This document shows, in pieces, positions 9,210 to 17,956 of a stretch of DNA of 64,000 nucleotides (position 1 is the first letter of the stretch; each line of letters starts with the position of its first letter). The DNA is taken from NCBI RefSeq assembly GCF_001435375.1, contig NZ_AYYZ01000030.1, forward strand, positions 62,001 through 126,000, read 5' to 3'. The stretch is from Ligilactobacillus araffinosus DSM 20653. Its GTDB lineage: Bacteria > Bacillota > Bacilli > Lactobacillales > Lactobacillaceae. The notes under the pieces were generated by a model that saw only the letters and a program-made list of their open reading frames with translations, searched no databases and was not told the origin of the DNA. Position numbers and translations under genes: made by a program.

Positions 9210-10392
9210 GGAAGATTTTGTAAAACAATATGCGGTTGAACGCCAAAATACGAATTCGGTAAAATGGGATGGAATGCAAGCTAAATTTGGTGAAAGTGAT
9301 CTGTTACCGATGTGGGTTGCAGATATGGAATTTAAAGCACCGGAAGCAGTCCGTAAAGCATTGCATGCTCGAATTGATGAGGGTGCATTCGGCTATTCGT
9401 TTACGCCAGATTCATACTATGATGCTTACTTTACATGGCAAAAAGAACGGTACGGAATTGAACTGCATAAGGAGTGGGTCCGTTTGAATCCTAATGTGGT
9501 GCAATCATTAAGTAACCTAGTTCAGTTACTAACGAAGCCAGGGGATGCAGTGATGGTTTTGCAACCCGTTTATTTCCCGTTTATGGATGTGATTGAAAAG
9601 AATGATCGCAAATTAGTTGTTTCAAATTTGATCGATAATCACGGCCGTTACGAACTCGATCTGGATGACATGCGGCAAAAAATGATTGATAACCAAGTCC
9701 AGCTGATGATCTTCTGCAACCCGCATAATCCGGTCGGGCGCGTATGGTCAGCCCAAGAACTTGAAGATGTATTGGAACTTTGCCGTCAGGAACAAGTGCT
9801 AGTGATCTCTGATGAAATTCACCATGATTTAATGATTGACGGTAGTCAATTTACATCAATGTTGAACATTAAAGACGGTTTTTACCGCGATAATTTGGTC
9901 GTCGTTGATTCACCTTCGAAGACTTTTAATTTGGCATCATTGTGGAACAGCCATGTGATCATTCCAAATCCGCAAATTATGATGCGCTATGACACATATC
10001 AGGAACGGATGAAGAATCCGGGCGGTTGTTTGTTAGGCCAAGTTGCTGGTGAGGCAGCATACCGGCAGGGCACCGAATGGCTTGAAGGATTGCTTGAAAC
10101 AATTGCGGATAACTATCACTATGTTCGCAATGAATTGAAGAAAGAACTTCCAGAAGCTGTGATTTCACCGCTTGAAGGAACATATCTTGCATGGATTGAT
10201 CTTTCCCACCTTGTCGCAGCTGAAGACTTGCAAACCGTAATTCAAGATAAGGCAAAATTGGCCGTTGATTTTGGCGACTGGTTCGGTGAAGCGGGCAAGG
10301 GCCACATTCGCTTTAACTTAGCGACGACGCCGGCAAATGTCCGCCAGGCAATGAAGCGGTTAATTCAAGCCGTTCAAGCATATCAGGAATAA
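9202..10392 (+). CDS. PatB/MalY-type PLP-dependent C-S lyase (aminotransferase class I/II fold)
   Basis: 396 residues from the ATG at 9202, which follows AAAGGTGAG; an upstream in-frame extension to 9118 lies inside the previous gene. Fold-type I features: PHNPVGRVW, ISDEIHHDL (PLP-binding Asp) and SPSKTFNLA with the Schiff-base Lys. The N-terminal LLPMWVADMEF is characteristic of the MalY/PatB group, which cleaves cystathionine or other S-substituted cysteines to thiol, pyruvate and ammonia. True aminotransferase activity is the alternative. It overlaps the AI-2E family gene by 8 bases. Confidence 0.88.
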   Translation: MNKEDFVKQYAVERQNTNSVKWDGMQAKFGESDLLPMWVADMEFKAPEAVRKALHARIDEGAFGYSFTPDSYYDAYFTWQKERYGIELHKEWVRLNPNVVQSLSNLVQLLTKPGDAVMVLQPVYFPFMDVIEKNDRKLVVSNLIDNHGRYELDLDDMRQKMIDNQVQLMIFCNPHNPVGRVWSAQELEDVLELCRQEQVLVISDEIHHDLMIDGSQFTSMLNIKDGFYRDNLVVVDSPSKTFNLASLWNSHVIIPNPQIMMRYDTYQERMKNPGGCLLGQVAGEAAYRQGTEWLEGLLETIADNYHYVRNELKKELPEAVISPLEGTYLAWIDLSHLVAAEDLQTVIQDKAKLAVDFGDWFGEAGKGHIRFNLATTPANVRQAMKRLIQAVQAYQE

Positions 10393-10475
10393 TTTGTTAA
10401 AGAGACTATTAATTTTTAATAATTCAGTGTAAAATACTCAATGTAATATCTTAATTCAAGAAAGAGGTTACGAAT

Positions 10476-11162
10476 ATGTCAAAATTAGTATTCATCCGTC
10501 ACGGACAAAGTGAATGGAACTTAAAGAACCTTTTCACTGGTTGGACAGACGTTAACTTAAGTGAAAATGGTGTTGCAGAAGCTAAGGAAGCTGGTCGCAA
10601 ACTTAAAGATGCCGGCATCCAATTAGACCAAGCATACACATCAGTTTTAAAGCGTGCTATCATGACATTGCACTATGCTTTGGAAGAATCAGATCAATTA
10701 TGGATTCCAGAAGTTAAGTCATGGCGCTTAAACGAACGTCACTATGGTGACTTGCAAGGCCAAAACAAGGCAGAAGCTGCTGAAAAATTTGGTGAAGAAC
10801 AAGTTCACATCTGGCGTCGTTCATATGACGTTTTACCTCCAATGTTAAGTGAAGATGATCCTCGCTCAGCTGCTCAAGATCGTCGTTACGCAAACTTGGA
10901 TCCAAACGTTATCCCTGGCGGTGAAAACTTGAAAGTTACACTTGAACGTGTAATGCCATTCTGGGAAGACCATATTGCTCCAGACTTGTTAGCTGGCAAG
11001 AACGTCATCGTTGCTGCCCATGGTAACTCATTACGGGCTTTGACAAAATATCTTGAAGGTATTTCAGATGATGACATTATTAACTTGGAAATCCCAACCG
11101 GTCAACCAATCGTTTACGATTTAGACGAAAACTTGAAAGTTGTTGACAAGAAACAACTTTAA
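10476..11162 (+). CDS. gpmA: 2,3-bisphosphoglycerate-dependent phosphoglycerate mutase
   Basis: 228 residues. The phosphohistidine motif RHGQSEWN is at residues 8-15 and the second catalytic His is in AAHGNSLRA near 180. It interconverts 3- and 2-phosphoglycerate in glycolysis. Codon choice is strongly biased (very few CGG or GGG codons), as in highly expressed genes and unlike its neighbours. GAAAGAGG ribosome site; monocistronic with its own terminator. Confidence 0.97.
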   Translation: MSKLVFIRHGQSEWNLKNLFTGWTDVNLSENGVAEAKEAGRKLKDAGIQLDQAYTSVLKRAIMTLHYALEESDQLWIPEVKSWRLNERHYGDLQGQNKAEAAEKFGEEQVHIWRRSYDVLPPMLSEDDPRSAAQDRRYANLDPNVIPGGENLKVTLERVMPFWEDHIAPDLLAGKNVIVAAHGNSLRALTKYLEGISDDDIINLEIPTGQPIVYDLDENLKVVDKKQL

Positions 11163-11181
11163 TTTGAAGTTGATTAAAATG

Positions 11182-11208
11182 AAAGATGCGCTTCGGCGTG
11201 TCTTTTTT
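11182..11208 (+). terminator. Terminator after gpmA
   Basis: AAAGATGCGC, UUCG tetraloop, GCGTGTCTTT (two G-U pairs), then a T run. Confidence 0.88.
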
Positions 11209-11311
11209 GTTTGGGGTAATAAATTTATTTGCCGACTAATAGCTTTGATTAGAACGTTAGGGAACAAGCGTGCTAGAATAAACATATAAGATTTTGAGAG
11301 GGAAATGAAGG

Positions 11312-11839
11312 ATGATTAATTCAAAACGAAAATTTGATTGGTTCAGTTTGGTAATCGGAATTTTATGGATAATTCTAGGAGCTGCGGCTATTAATTCGCC
11401 AAGCACTGCCATCAGTGTGATTGCCGTTTTTGTTGGAATTGGAGCATTGGCAAAGGGAATTTACACGTTATGGCTTCGACGGGTGATCCAGATGCTGACG
11501 GGCAGCAACAGTAAGATGATGTTGTTGATTGTTTCGTCCTTGGTTGATATTATTTTAGGAATCATTTTCCTGTTCCGAATTCATTTTGGTTTTGGGATTA
11601 TTGCTTACTTGTTTGCATTCTGGTTTATCTTCGATTCGATTTTGCAATTGGTGATTGACCACTTCTTTAAGGCAATGAACCGGTCGTACTTTGATATTTT
11701 GATCGTGTTAAACATTATCACGTTGATTTTAGGCGTGGTGTTGCTGTTTAATCCGATGTTATCGATTTATACCTTGATTGGCGTAGTTGCATTCTATTTG
11801 TTCTTGATTGGAATTACAAAGATTATTCAGGCGTTTTAA
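11312..11839 (+). CDS. HdeD-like DUF308 membrane protein
   Basis: 175 residues, nearly all in six hydrophobic segments with short loops, matching the HdeD/DUF308 layout (paired repeats each with a LGxxxxxxP-type turn, e.g. ILGAAAINSP and ILGVVLLFNP). Family members are linked to acid stress in enterobacteria; role here unknown. RBS AGGGAAATGAAGG. A possible extended -10 box, TGCTAGAAT (11271-11279), lies upstream. Convergent with the TMEM175-like gene. Confidence 0.82.
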   Translation: MINSKRKFDWFSLVIGILWIILGAAAINSPSTAISVIAVFVGIGALAKGIYTLWLRRVIQMLTGSNSKMMLLIVSSLVDIILGIIFLFRIHFGFGIIAYLFAFWFIFDSILQLVIDHFFKAMNRSYFDILIVLNIITLILGVVLLFNPMLSIYTLIGVVAFYLFLIGITKIIQAF

Positions 11840-11901
11840 GAAAAAGGGTGACAAAACGTTAAAAACGAGTTTCCAGCAGCTCGTTTATTTTGGAACCCGA
11901 T

Positions 11902-11939
11902 AAAGAAGCTGTGGCTTTTCAGTCACAGCTTCTTTTTTT
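11902..11939. terminator. Bidirectional terminator between HdeD-like and TMEM175-like genes
   Basis: AAAGAAGCTGTG pairs with CACAGCTTCTTT over a 10-base loop, with a T7 tail on the plus strand. A second small hairpin (AAACGAG...CTCGTTT, 11863-11886) lies just upstream. Confidence 0.85.
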
Positions 11940-12507
11940 ACTTTAATGCTTTATCAGGGATCACCCAAATCACAACTGCTAACAGACTGATGGCAATTGT
12001 TGAAATGGGGACCATGTAACCACAGCAAATCGCTAAAATGTTGATCAGCAAGTTAAGGTGAAGTTTAAAATGATAAACCTTAAATCGAGGTAAAGTATTA
12101 AGCGCAGGATTAAAGTGAATCAAAGTTTTCATTAGTAAATAATATGATAAGTCAATACAAAGCATAATAGCCGCGTAAAACATTTCTGGATCACGTTGAT
12201 TAATATTACGGGCAAGCCATGAAGAAGCAAACGGCAGAAAGGTAATGAAAAGCAGAAAGATACTATTTGCCCATGAAACTTGAGGGGTAATTTTAAGACT
12301 TTTCAATCCTGAAAAAAGCCGTCCATGATTAACCCAATACATTGAAATTAAAAGGAAACTATAAATATATGTTAAAAAGTGGTTATTGGCGCGGAAAATG
12401 TCACTGAAAAGATGACCCGCAGGTGCGTGAATATCGAGAACCATCAGTGTGATCACGATGGCAATTACTGCGTTAGTATAATCTTCAAGCCGTTCAACCT
12501 TGTTCAT
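11938..12507 (-). CDS. TMEM175-family membrane protein
   Basis: 189 residues with about six hydrophobic segments. The N-terminus RLEDYTNAVIAIVITLMVLDI matches the TM1 signature of bacterial TMEM175 channels, in which the usual core is RxxxFSDAV. Family role: potassium-permeable channel without a classical selectivity filter. The FSD triplet is replaced by YTN here, so channel behaviour could differ. Ends inside the bidirectional terminator. Confidence 0.75.
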   Translation of the reverse strand: MNKVERLEDYTNAVIAIVITLMVLDIHAPAGHLFSDIFRANNHFLTYIYSFLLISMYWVNHGRLFSGLKSLKITPQVSWANSIFLLFITFLPFASSWLARNINQRDPEMFYAAIMLCIDLSYYLLMKTLIHFNPALNTLPRFKVYHFKLHLNLLINILAICCGYMVPISTIAISLLAVVIWVIPDKALK

Positions 12508-12688
12508 AATTCTACCTCCAATTTGCCTTTAATTATAATTCTATTTACTACAAATAAGGATGAAAAAGGCCGTCAAACATCATGACTAAATTAAAAAATG
12601 ATGAGAATTAAAAAATTAAACATTTTTTTGAAAGCAACATTTAATCTAAAAATGTTGATGCAAAATAACGAATAAAATAAAACAAGTA

Positions 12689-12717
12689 TTGATTTTTGAA
12701 AGCAAACCGCGTATCTT
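12689..12717 (+). promoter_or_regulatory. Promoter of the first Ser-rich lipoprotein gene
   Basis: TTGATT (12689-12694), 17-base spacer, TATCTT (12712-12717), about 38 bases before the ATG. The upstream stretch 12508-12688 is AT-rich and shows nothing else that I recognise. Confidence 0.5.
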
Positions 12718-12754
12718 TTCTCAATGAAAATTGAAAAGAAAGAGATGTTGTTTT

Positions 12755-13390
12755 ATGAAGAAATCAATTAAAGCGACCATTTTTGGATCAGCAGCAGTAT
12801 TAATGTCAATTTCGCTTGCCGCATGCGGTAGTTCAAATACAAGCGAGTCAACGAAAAAGACAATAGCATCAAAAACAGAAAGGATTCAGTCAAAGAAGTC
12901 ATCAGTCAGTTTAGCAATCAGTGCTGCTGAATCATCAGCAGTTTCAAGTAGTACGAGCTCTGAAGCTTCATCAATAAGCAGCGCTAGTTCTTCAAGTAAA
13001 GTGTCAGCTCAGAATTTGACACCACAACAACTTGGAATCTTAGTTGTTCTTAATCAAAATCCACAATTATTGCAGGCTTTGGATGCAGGGCCTAATGAAT
13101 CAACAGGCTTGTGGTTTGCGTCAAGCGATGATAATGATACTAACGTGGAATTAGCTGGATTTGACGCAATTACAACACATGGAGATGGTACGGCTAATTT
13201 ATACTATAAGTTAAATGGTAATAATGTGATTATTAAGAAAATGGATCCCAATTCAGGTAACTGTGTTGCCAATGAGAAACTAATGACAATTACAGTTCCG
13301 GTATCACAAATTATGCAGAACTATTCAACTCCGCAACAACAAAATCAAGTTAATAATGATGCAAATCAATTGAAGCAGGGAAATAATTAG
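12755..13390 (+). CDS. Ser-rich lipoprotein, lactobacillar family
   Basis: 211 residues from the ATG at 12755. A signal peptide with lipobox LAAC ends at Cys near residue 24 and predicts a diacylglyceryl-anchored surface protein. A long Ser/Ala/Thr/Lys linker (about 25-85) follows, then a compact domain starting TPQQLGILVVLNQNPQ and ending with a QVNNDANQLKQ motif. The same domain occurs in the broken gene at 16134-16771. I recall a lactobacillar family labelled Lreu_0056 with this domain order, but could not check it. Function unknown. The upstream in-frame TTG at 12731 lacks signal-peptide logic and is rejected as start. Confidence 0.8.
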   Translation: MKKSIKATIFGSAAVLMSISLAACGSSNTSESTKKTIASKTERIQSKKSSVSLAISAAESSAVSSSTSSEASSISSASSSSKVSAQNLTPQQLGILVVLNQNPQLLQALDAGPNESTGLWFASSDDNDTNVELAGFDAITTHGDGTANLYYKLNGNNVIIKKMDPNSGNCVANEKLMTITVPVSQIMQNYSTPQQQNQVNNDANQLKQGNN

Positions 13391-13424
13391 TTAAAACATA
13401 TAAAGGCTCAAAACAAATCAAAAC

Positions 13425-13592
13425 ATGGGGACATCAAATAATGGTCAAACGATGAACGTGGGAATCAGTGGAACTCAAATTTTTACGATTACAAATAATG
13501 GCAACGGGACGTCAACGCTTCAACTTGGAACTGTTACAATGAAAGTTCGTAATTCAGATCACTGGATTTTAGAGAATAATCAACAACAATAA
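13425..13592 (+). pseudogene. Short ORF, likely remnant of a secreted-protein C-terminus
   Basis: 55 codons beginning MGTSNNGQTMNVGISG and ending LENNQQQ, with no ribosome site and no signal peptide. The composition (Asn/Gly/Thr, beta-strand-like alternation) resembles the end of an extracellular domain rather than a free protein. It lies between the intact lipoprotein gene and the zinc-ribbon gene, in a 306-base gap that otherwise holds nothing I recognise. It could be a decayed paralogue or a very small real gene. Confidence 0.35.
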
Positions 13593-13698
13593 TTCGCAAA
13601 ATGTGAATTAAATATGAATTTTTTTTGATTTAATTTGTAATGAATAGTACACTTTTAGATGGATATATTTAGAAAAATTATTTTAGGAGGTTCTTTTT

Positions 13699-15105
13699 AT
13701 GGCAAAGAAGTTTTGTCCCAAATGCGGGACTGAACGCCATGGCAATGAAAAATTTTGTCGAAAATGCGGGTATCAATTTACCAATGCAACATCAACAGAC
13801 AAACAAGGTGCTACTCAACCACAACGACGTAGTCAACCGGTATCCAAGCCACGTAAACCGCTGTCAAAAAAACAAAAGGCAGGAATAATTGGAATCGGAG
13901 CGGTTATTGTCATTTTAATTGCATTTTTTGTATGGGGTAATAATTATTATTCAGAAAATAATCAAATCAATCGGATTGCTCAGGACTTAGCAAGTACCAA
14001 AAAAGATGCAACGGGGATTGTGACAACGTCTGACCCTAATTTAAAAATTACCTCGGATTCGGTCAAGCCACTTCAAGAATACTTTGCAAATAATAAAGAC
14101 GACTTGAATACATTGGTTACAAACGTTGCAAACGGTTCAAACTTGCATGGAATCACGCTTGTTCAAGATGGTCATTATTGGTTATTCTTTCCTAAGTATA
14201 AATTGAATGTTCCGGCAGCGTATGCAAAGGTTGAGACTAATCATGCTGGGTCAACGGTTTACGTTGATGGTAAAAATGTTGGAAAAGCAACCGGAAGTGA
14301 TGGTGAATATACGAAAAATGTTGGTCCGTATTTTCCAGGGACCCACACGTTCCAAGTTAAAGCCAACGTTAACGGCCGGAATCTTCAAACCAACCAAGAT
14401 GCGGATGACATTTGGGGTCAAAGCAATGATGAACAGATGATGATTACAACGGCTACCTTCAAAGTTAAGAGCATTGCCGGTGCGACGGTTCTTCTTGATG
14501 GTAAAAATGCCGGTAAACTTAACGGTGACGGTGAATTAGAATTTAAGGACTATCCAATTACCAAGGGCCTTGAATTGCAAGTTCAAGCTAATGTCAACGG
14601 CAAGACGGTTACATCCAAAAAGATGAACGTCTATGATCAAATTGAAGACGATACGAAGACGTTGTCGCCGAAATTTGCTGGATTGATTTCCGAATCTGAT
14701 GCGCAATCATTGTTATCAGCGGCATTTGATCAAAGTACGGCAACCTCTGATCAAGGGGCAGATTTGTATCAAAATCAAGAAAGTAACAGCGACTTTAAAC
14801 AGGTTAAACAGATGTTTGACGGTTTTAATAAAAATGATAACAATGAATCATATACCACGGATGTCACTGTCAAGAGCATCACACCGGATGGAGACGGTAA
14901 GAGTGACGTTGTATATGATGTCAAGTATTTATTTAACCGAAGCGATAATAGTCAGCTTGCTCAAGTGATGGAATATTCAGGCTGTGTTCTTGAAAAGAAT
15001 CCAAATTACGAAAAAAACAATGAAGGTCAACCATACATGATCGATACGATTGGTAAAGGTAAGATGATTCAAAATAACACCATTTCAGGTGACGATAATA
15101 ATTAA
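13699..15105 (+). CDS. Zinc-ribbon membrane protein, TcaA/YvbJ-like
   Basis: 468 residues. An N-terminal zinc ribbon has CPKC (residues 6-9) and CRKC (20-23); a basic linker leads to one transmembrane segment at about 60-82, and the rest is predicted extracellular. The extracellular part has two PEGA-like repeats (each with GSTVYVDGKNVGK or GATVLLDGKNAGK) and a C-terminal NTF2-like domain from about 330. This architecture is that of staphylococcal TcaA and Bacillus YvbJ, envelope proteins tied to cell-wall stress and glycopeptide response. AGGAGG site. Followed after 15 bases by another zinc-ribbon gene. Confidence 0.82.
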   Translation: MAKKFCPKCGTERHGNEKFCRKCGYQFTNATSTDKQGATQPQRRSQPVSKPRKPLSKKQKAGIIGIGAVIVILIAFFVWGNNYYSENNQINRIAQDLASTKKDATGIVTTSDPNLKITSDSVKPLQEYFANNKDDLNTLVTNVANGSNLHGITLVQDGHYWLFFPKYKLNVPAAYAKVETNHAGSTVYVDGKNVGKATGSDGEYTKNVGPYFPGTHTFQVKANVNGRNLQTNQDADDIWGQSNDEQMMITTATFKVKSIAGATVLLDGKNAGKLNGDGELEFKDYPITKGLELQVQANVNGKTVTSKKMNVYDQIEDDTKTLSPKFAGLISESDAQSLLSAAFDQSTATSDQGADLYQNQESNSDFKQVKQMFDGFNKNDNNESYTTDVTVKSITPDGDGKSDVVYDVKYLFNRSDNSQLAQVMEYSGCVLEKNPNYEKNNEGQPYMIDTIGKGKMIQNNTISGDDNN

Positions 15106-15120
15106 TGAGGGTGAAAGAAA

Positions 15121-16062
15121 ATGAAGAAATGTCCAAAGTGTGGCGCACAAATGTCGAGTGATACGAATTTTTGTACTGAATGTGGTGCAGATTTACGCAA
15201 CGCTCTGGCAAGTAACGAATCAGTTCAAGCAACTGAAACATTTGAAACAAATGGAAAGGTTGAAAACCAACAACAAGCAAATCAAAATACGCAACAAACT
15301 GCTCAATCACAAACAACTCAGCAAATGCAACAGGCACAACAGCCTGCCCAAGCACAACCGGTTCGACGTTCGATCGATACCGAACAAGCTAAGCAAACAG
15401 CTGCCAGTTACTGGCAATGGTTGCTTGGTTCATGGGCTCACCCAACCAATACTGAAGCCCCAACTTCAAAGTGGTTTGGGGTAGTTTCAATTGCAATTGA
15501 AATTTTCTTGTTCTGCGCATCATTCTTTACAATGGTTCAAAAGGCAGTCGCATACCTTAATCAACAAGCAAACAACGTGTCAAATGGGCTTGCAGCGCTT
15601 TTAGGGCAACAACAAAATAATAGTAATTTCATCCACTTTAATTCATTTGGGACATCATTTGAAATCTTTATTGTATTGTTGCTTTTAGACGCTGCGGTTT
15701 TAGGCGCTGTTTATGGAATCAACTGTTGGGTATTTAGAGAAAAAGAAAGTTTCTTTGATTTCGTCAATCGGTTTGCTCACTATACAAATGTTATTTTGAT
15801 CACAAACCTTTTGTTCTTCTTATTCAGTTTGATGTCAGCTTACACGATGATGGCTCTTGTATTGATCTTATCGATCTTCCTTTATGTTTTAGGAATGACA
15901 ATGGTAATTGTCACCCGACAAGGAAGTCAACGTCTTGACCGCCTTTACGGTGCCATCTTTGTTGCCATCATCATCTTAATTGCACTCGGCATTCTTGTCG
16001 CAATTTGCGGGACTGCCGTTGAAATTGCATTTAAGTCATTGACTGGCGGATTAGGGAATTAG
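15121..16062 (+). CDS. Zinc-ribbon membrane protein with Gln-rich linker (DUF6574-like)
   Basis: 313 residues. The N-terminal ribbon CPKC...CTEC (residues 4-7 and 18-21) is followed by a Gln/Ala-rich low-complexity linker (about 35-80) and a membrane domain with four to five hydrophobic segments from about 115 to 305. This fits lactobacillar proteins pairing a zinc ribbon with a DUF6574/Yip1-like membrane region; function unknown. It begins 15 bases after the TcaA-like gene with GAGGGTGAAAG in the gap, so the two form an operon and may act together in the envelope. Confidence 0.8.
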   Translation: MKKCPKCGAQMSSDTNFCTECGADLRNALASNESVQATETFETNGKVENQQQANQNTQQTAQSQTTQQMQQAQQPAQAQPVRRSIDTEQAKQTAASYWQWLLGSWAHPTNTEAPTSKWFGVVSIAIEIFLFCASFFTMVQKAVAYLNQQANNVSNGLAALLGQQQNNSNFIHFNSFGTSFEIFIVLLLLDAAVLGAVYGINCWVFREKESFFDFVNRFAHYTNVILITNLLFFLFSLMSAYTMMALVLILSIFLYVLGMTMVIVTRQGSQRLDRLYGAIFVAIIILIALGILVAICGTAVEIAFKSLTGGLGN

Positions 16063-16083
16063 GATATAAATTGGAAATAAATG

Positions 16084-16114
16084 AAAAAACTTCGGCGAAG
16101 GCTGGAGTTTTTTT
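16084..16114 (+). terminator. Terminator after the zinc-ribbon operon
   Basis: AAAAACTTC pairs with GGAGTTTTT (one G-U) across a 10-base loop, followed by Ts. Confidence 0.75.
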
Positions 16115-16133
16115 GGAATAGGAGAAATAATTC

Positions 16134-16771
16134 ATGAAAAAACGATTTTAAGCTTAGGGATTATCTGTCTAAGAGTTTTAACTTTAGCCGGTTGCGGTAA
16201 TCAGAATAAGGTTCCGCAAAAGACAGCCGCATTCAAGACAGAACAAAAAGTAAAGAAGGATATCGCTAATGAAAGCAGGGCTGAATCAAATACCCAAACA
16301 AGTGATACAGATTCAGTTGAAAGCAGTGTTGCAACCGCCTCGTCAACAGCAACTGCGAATAAACAAACAGCAAATGATCCGCAGGTTACACCGCAACAAT
16401 TAGGAACAATGGTTGGATTTTTGCAAAGTCCTGATTGGTTCAAGGAATATTTAAAAGATGGAACTATGTATTACGGAACAAATAATCCTAAAACGGTAGT
16501 TGGTGGCAATCAGGTTAATGGCTATGACTTTATTACTGCTAACGGTGATTCTGAAAGTTATATTTATTATAAAAAGAATGGCAATATGGTAACAATAAAA
16601 TGGGTTGCAAATCCAGCTGATTCGGAAATGAAATCACAAACAATTTCATATCATAATTTGCTTCAAGATTATTATCAAAATCAAGATCAGAAAGTCGAAG
16701 TTAACAATGATGCCAATCAGTTAAAGAGTTGGTCATCGATAAATCAAGCTGTGTGCCAAAGTCAAAATTAA
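16134..16771 (+). pseudogene. Frameshifted paralogue of the Ser-rich lipoprotein
   Basis: The ATG at 16134 follows a good AGGAG site, but its frame stops after five codons (MKKRF, then TAA). One frame over, an open frame from 16142 reads through a signal peptide with lipobox LAGC (Cys at 16193-16195), a polar linker and the TPQQLG...VNNDANQLK domain, to the stop at 16769. The ATG is followed by six A bases; seven would join start and lipoprotein frame as MKKTILSLG. It is therefore a one-base A-tract deletion, a phase-variable gene in the off state, or a sequencing error. An ATG at 16409 could only give a cytoplasmic fragment. Confidence 0.85.
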
Positions 16772-16778
16772 GCATTAT

Positions 16779-16806
16779 AATCCTCATGTTTGGTGAGGAT
16801 TTTTTT
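16779..16806 (+). terminator. Terminator after the frameshifted lipoprotein gene
   Basis: AATCCTCA pairs with TGAGGATT across a 7-base loop, then T6. Its presence shows an intact transcription unit around the broken gene. Confidence 0.85.
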
Positions 16807-16915
16807 ATTGGTTGACGTAGTTTTGGTATGTCGAAAAAACGAACGTTAATTTAACGCTTGTCATATATATTTTGTGTTATACTTCATTACAGGAATGAGG
16901 AAGGAGTAATTATTA

Positions 16916-17854
16916 ATGAAGGTTATTAAAAAGATAATTATGTCATTTATGGCAATTGTTTTAGCGTTATTGATTAGTGGCAACGTTCATGCATCAAATA
17001 CGAATTCAAAGGAATATACGCCAAAGAAATTGGTAATTGCGTTTGATCCATCATCAAATGCAGAAACAATGGAATCAAAAGCACAACCTTTCGGAAAGCT
17101 GCTTTCAAAACAATTAGGGATTCCAGTTAAAGTTGTCGTTGCAACGAATGATAATACGATGATCGAAGGAATGGCTTCTGGGAAAGTCGACTGTGCTTTC
17201 TTACCGCCTGAAGGTTATGTTTTAGCGCATCAAAAGTATGGAGTTAAGGTGCTTTTGCAGTCGACCCGTTACGCTTACAAGGAACCAGATGATCAGATGA
17301 CTCATCATTTGGTTAAGGACTTTCATGCTCAGATTTTAGTCCGGAAGGGCAGCGGTATTAAGTCGTTAAAGGATTTACGTGGTAAGAAGATTGCGGTTCA
17401 GTCTTCAACCTCAACGGCTGGTTGGATTTGGCCAGTAGTTGCTCTTTATAAACATGGAATCAATATTTATAAAGATAATATTCAAACCGTTCAAGTTAAG
17501 GGGCATGATCAGGGGGTAATGGCTGTTTATAACGGTAGCGCGGATGCCTGCTTTGTTTTCCAAGGTGCACGGAACATTGTAAAGAAGGACGCTCCAGATG
17601 TCATGCAAAAAGTTGTTCCCCTTTATACAACGCCGGCAATTCCTGACGATACCGTTTCGGTTCGCGGTAATATGAGTCCAGCATTCCAAAAGAAATTGAT
17701 TAACGCGTTCCAAACGGTTGCTAAGTCAAAGCAAGGTCACAAGATTATTCAGGAAGTTTATCAACAACAAGGCTATGTGAAAGCCAATAATAGCGACTTT
17801 AATAAGGTTCGTGAATATGCCAAGATTATGCAAAAAATTGATCAAAGTAAATAG
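16916..17854 (+). CDS. PhnD-like phosphate/phosphite/phosphonate-binding protein, orphan
   Basis: 312 residues. The signal peptide (residues 1-26) ends in VHAS with no lipobox Cys. The mature part matches PhnD/PtxB solute-binding proteins: KLVIAFDPSSN, GMASGKVDCAFLPPEGYV, DLRGKKIAVQSSTSTAGW and a late AVYNGSADACFVF. Such proteins deliver oxyanions such as phosphonate or phosphite to an ABC importer. No ATPase or permease gene is adjacent, and the downstream neighbour is convergent, so it is an orphan here. The absence of a lipid anchor is odd for a Gram-positive binding protein. RBS GAAGGAG. Confidence 0.85.
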   Translation: MKVIKKIIMSFMAIVLALLISGNVHASNTNSKEYTPKKLVIAFDPSSNAETMESKAQPFGKLLSKQLGIPVKVVVATNDNTMIEGMASGKVDCAFLPPEGYVLAHQKYGVKVLLQSTRYAYKEPDDQMTHHLVKDFHAQILVRKGSGIKSLKDLRGKKIAVQSSTSTAGWIWPVVALYKHGINIYKDNIQTVQVKGHDQGVMAVYNGSADACFVFQGARNIVKKDAPDVMQKVVPLYTTPAIPDDTVSVRGNMSPAFQKKLINAFQTVAKSKQGHKIIQEVYQQQGYVKANNSDFNKVREYAKIMQKIDQSK

Positions 17855-17915
17855 ATTTAATTCGAAGAAGGCCGTTAATGGTACGATCTTTTTGATTAAT
17901 TATTTATATTTGAAT

Positions 17916-17948
17916 AAAAACAGTGTTGCAACGCAGCACTGTTTTTTT
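17916..17948. terminator. Bidirectional terminator between the PhnD-like gene and treC
   Basis: AAAAACAGTGTTGC pairs with the GCAGCACTG-T7 arm around a 3-base loop (one G-U). Confidence 0.9.
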
Positions 17949-17956
17949 GAATTCAA

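Noticed and set aside
12890..13010. Ser-codon-rich low-complexity stretch as a tandem repeat
   Set aside because: Irregular units that simply encode the Ser/Ala linker of the lipoprotein.
14933..15355. 140-codon antisense ORF across the zinc-ribbon operon
   Set aside because: Complement of Gln-rich coding sequence; the plus-strand genes have motifs and ribosome sites.
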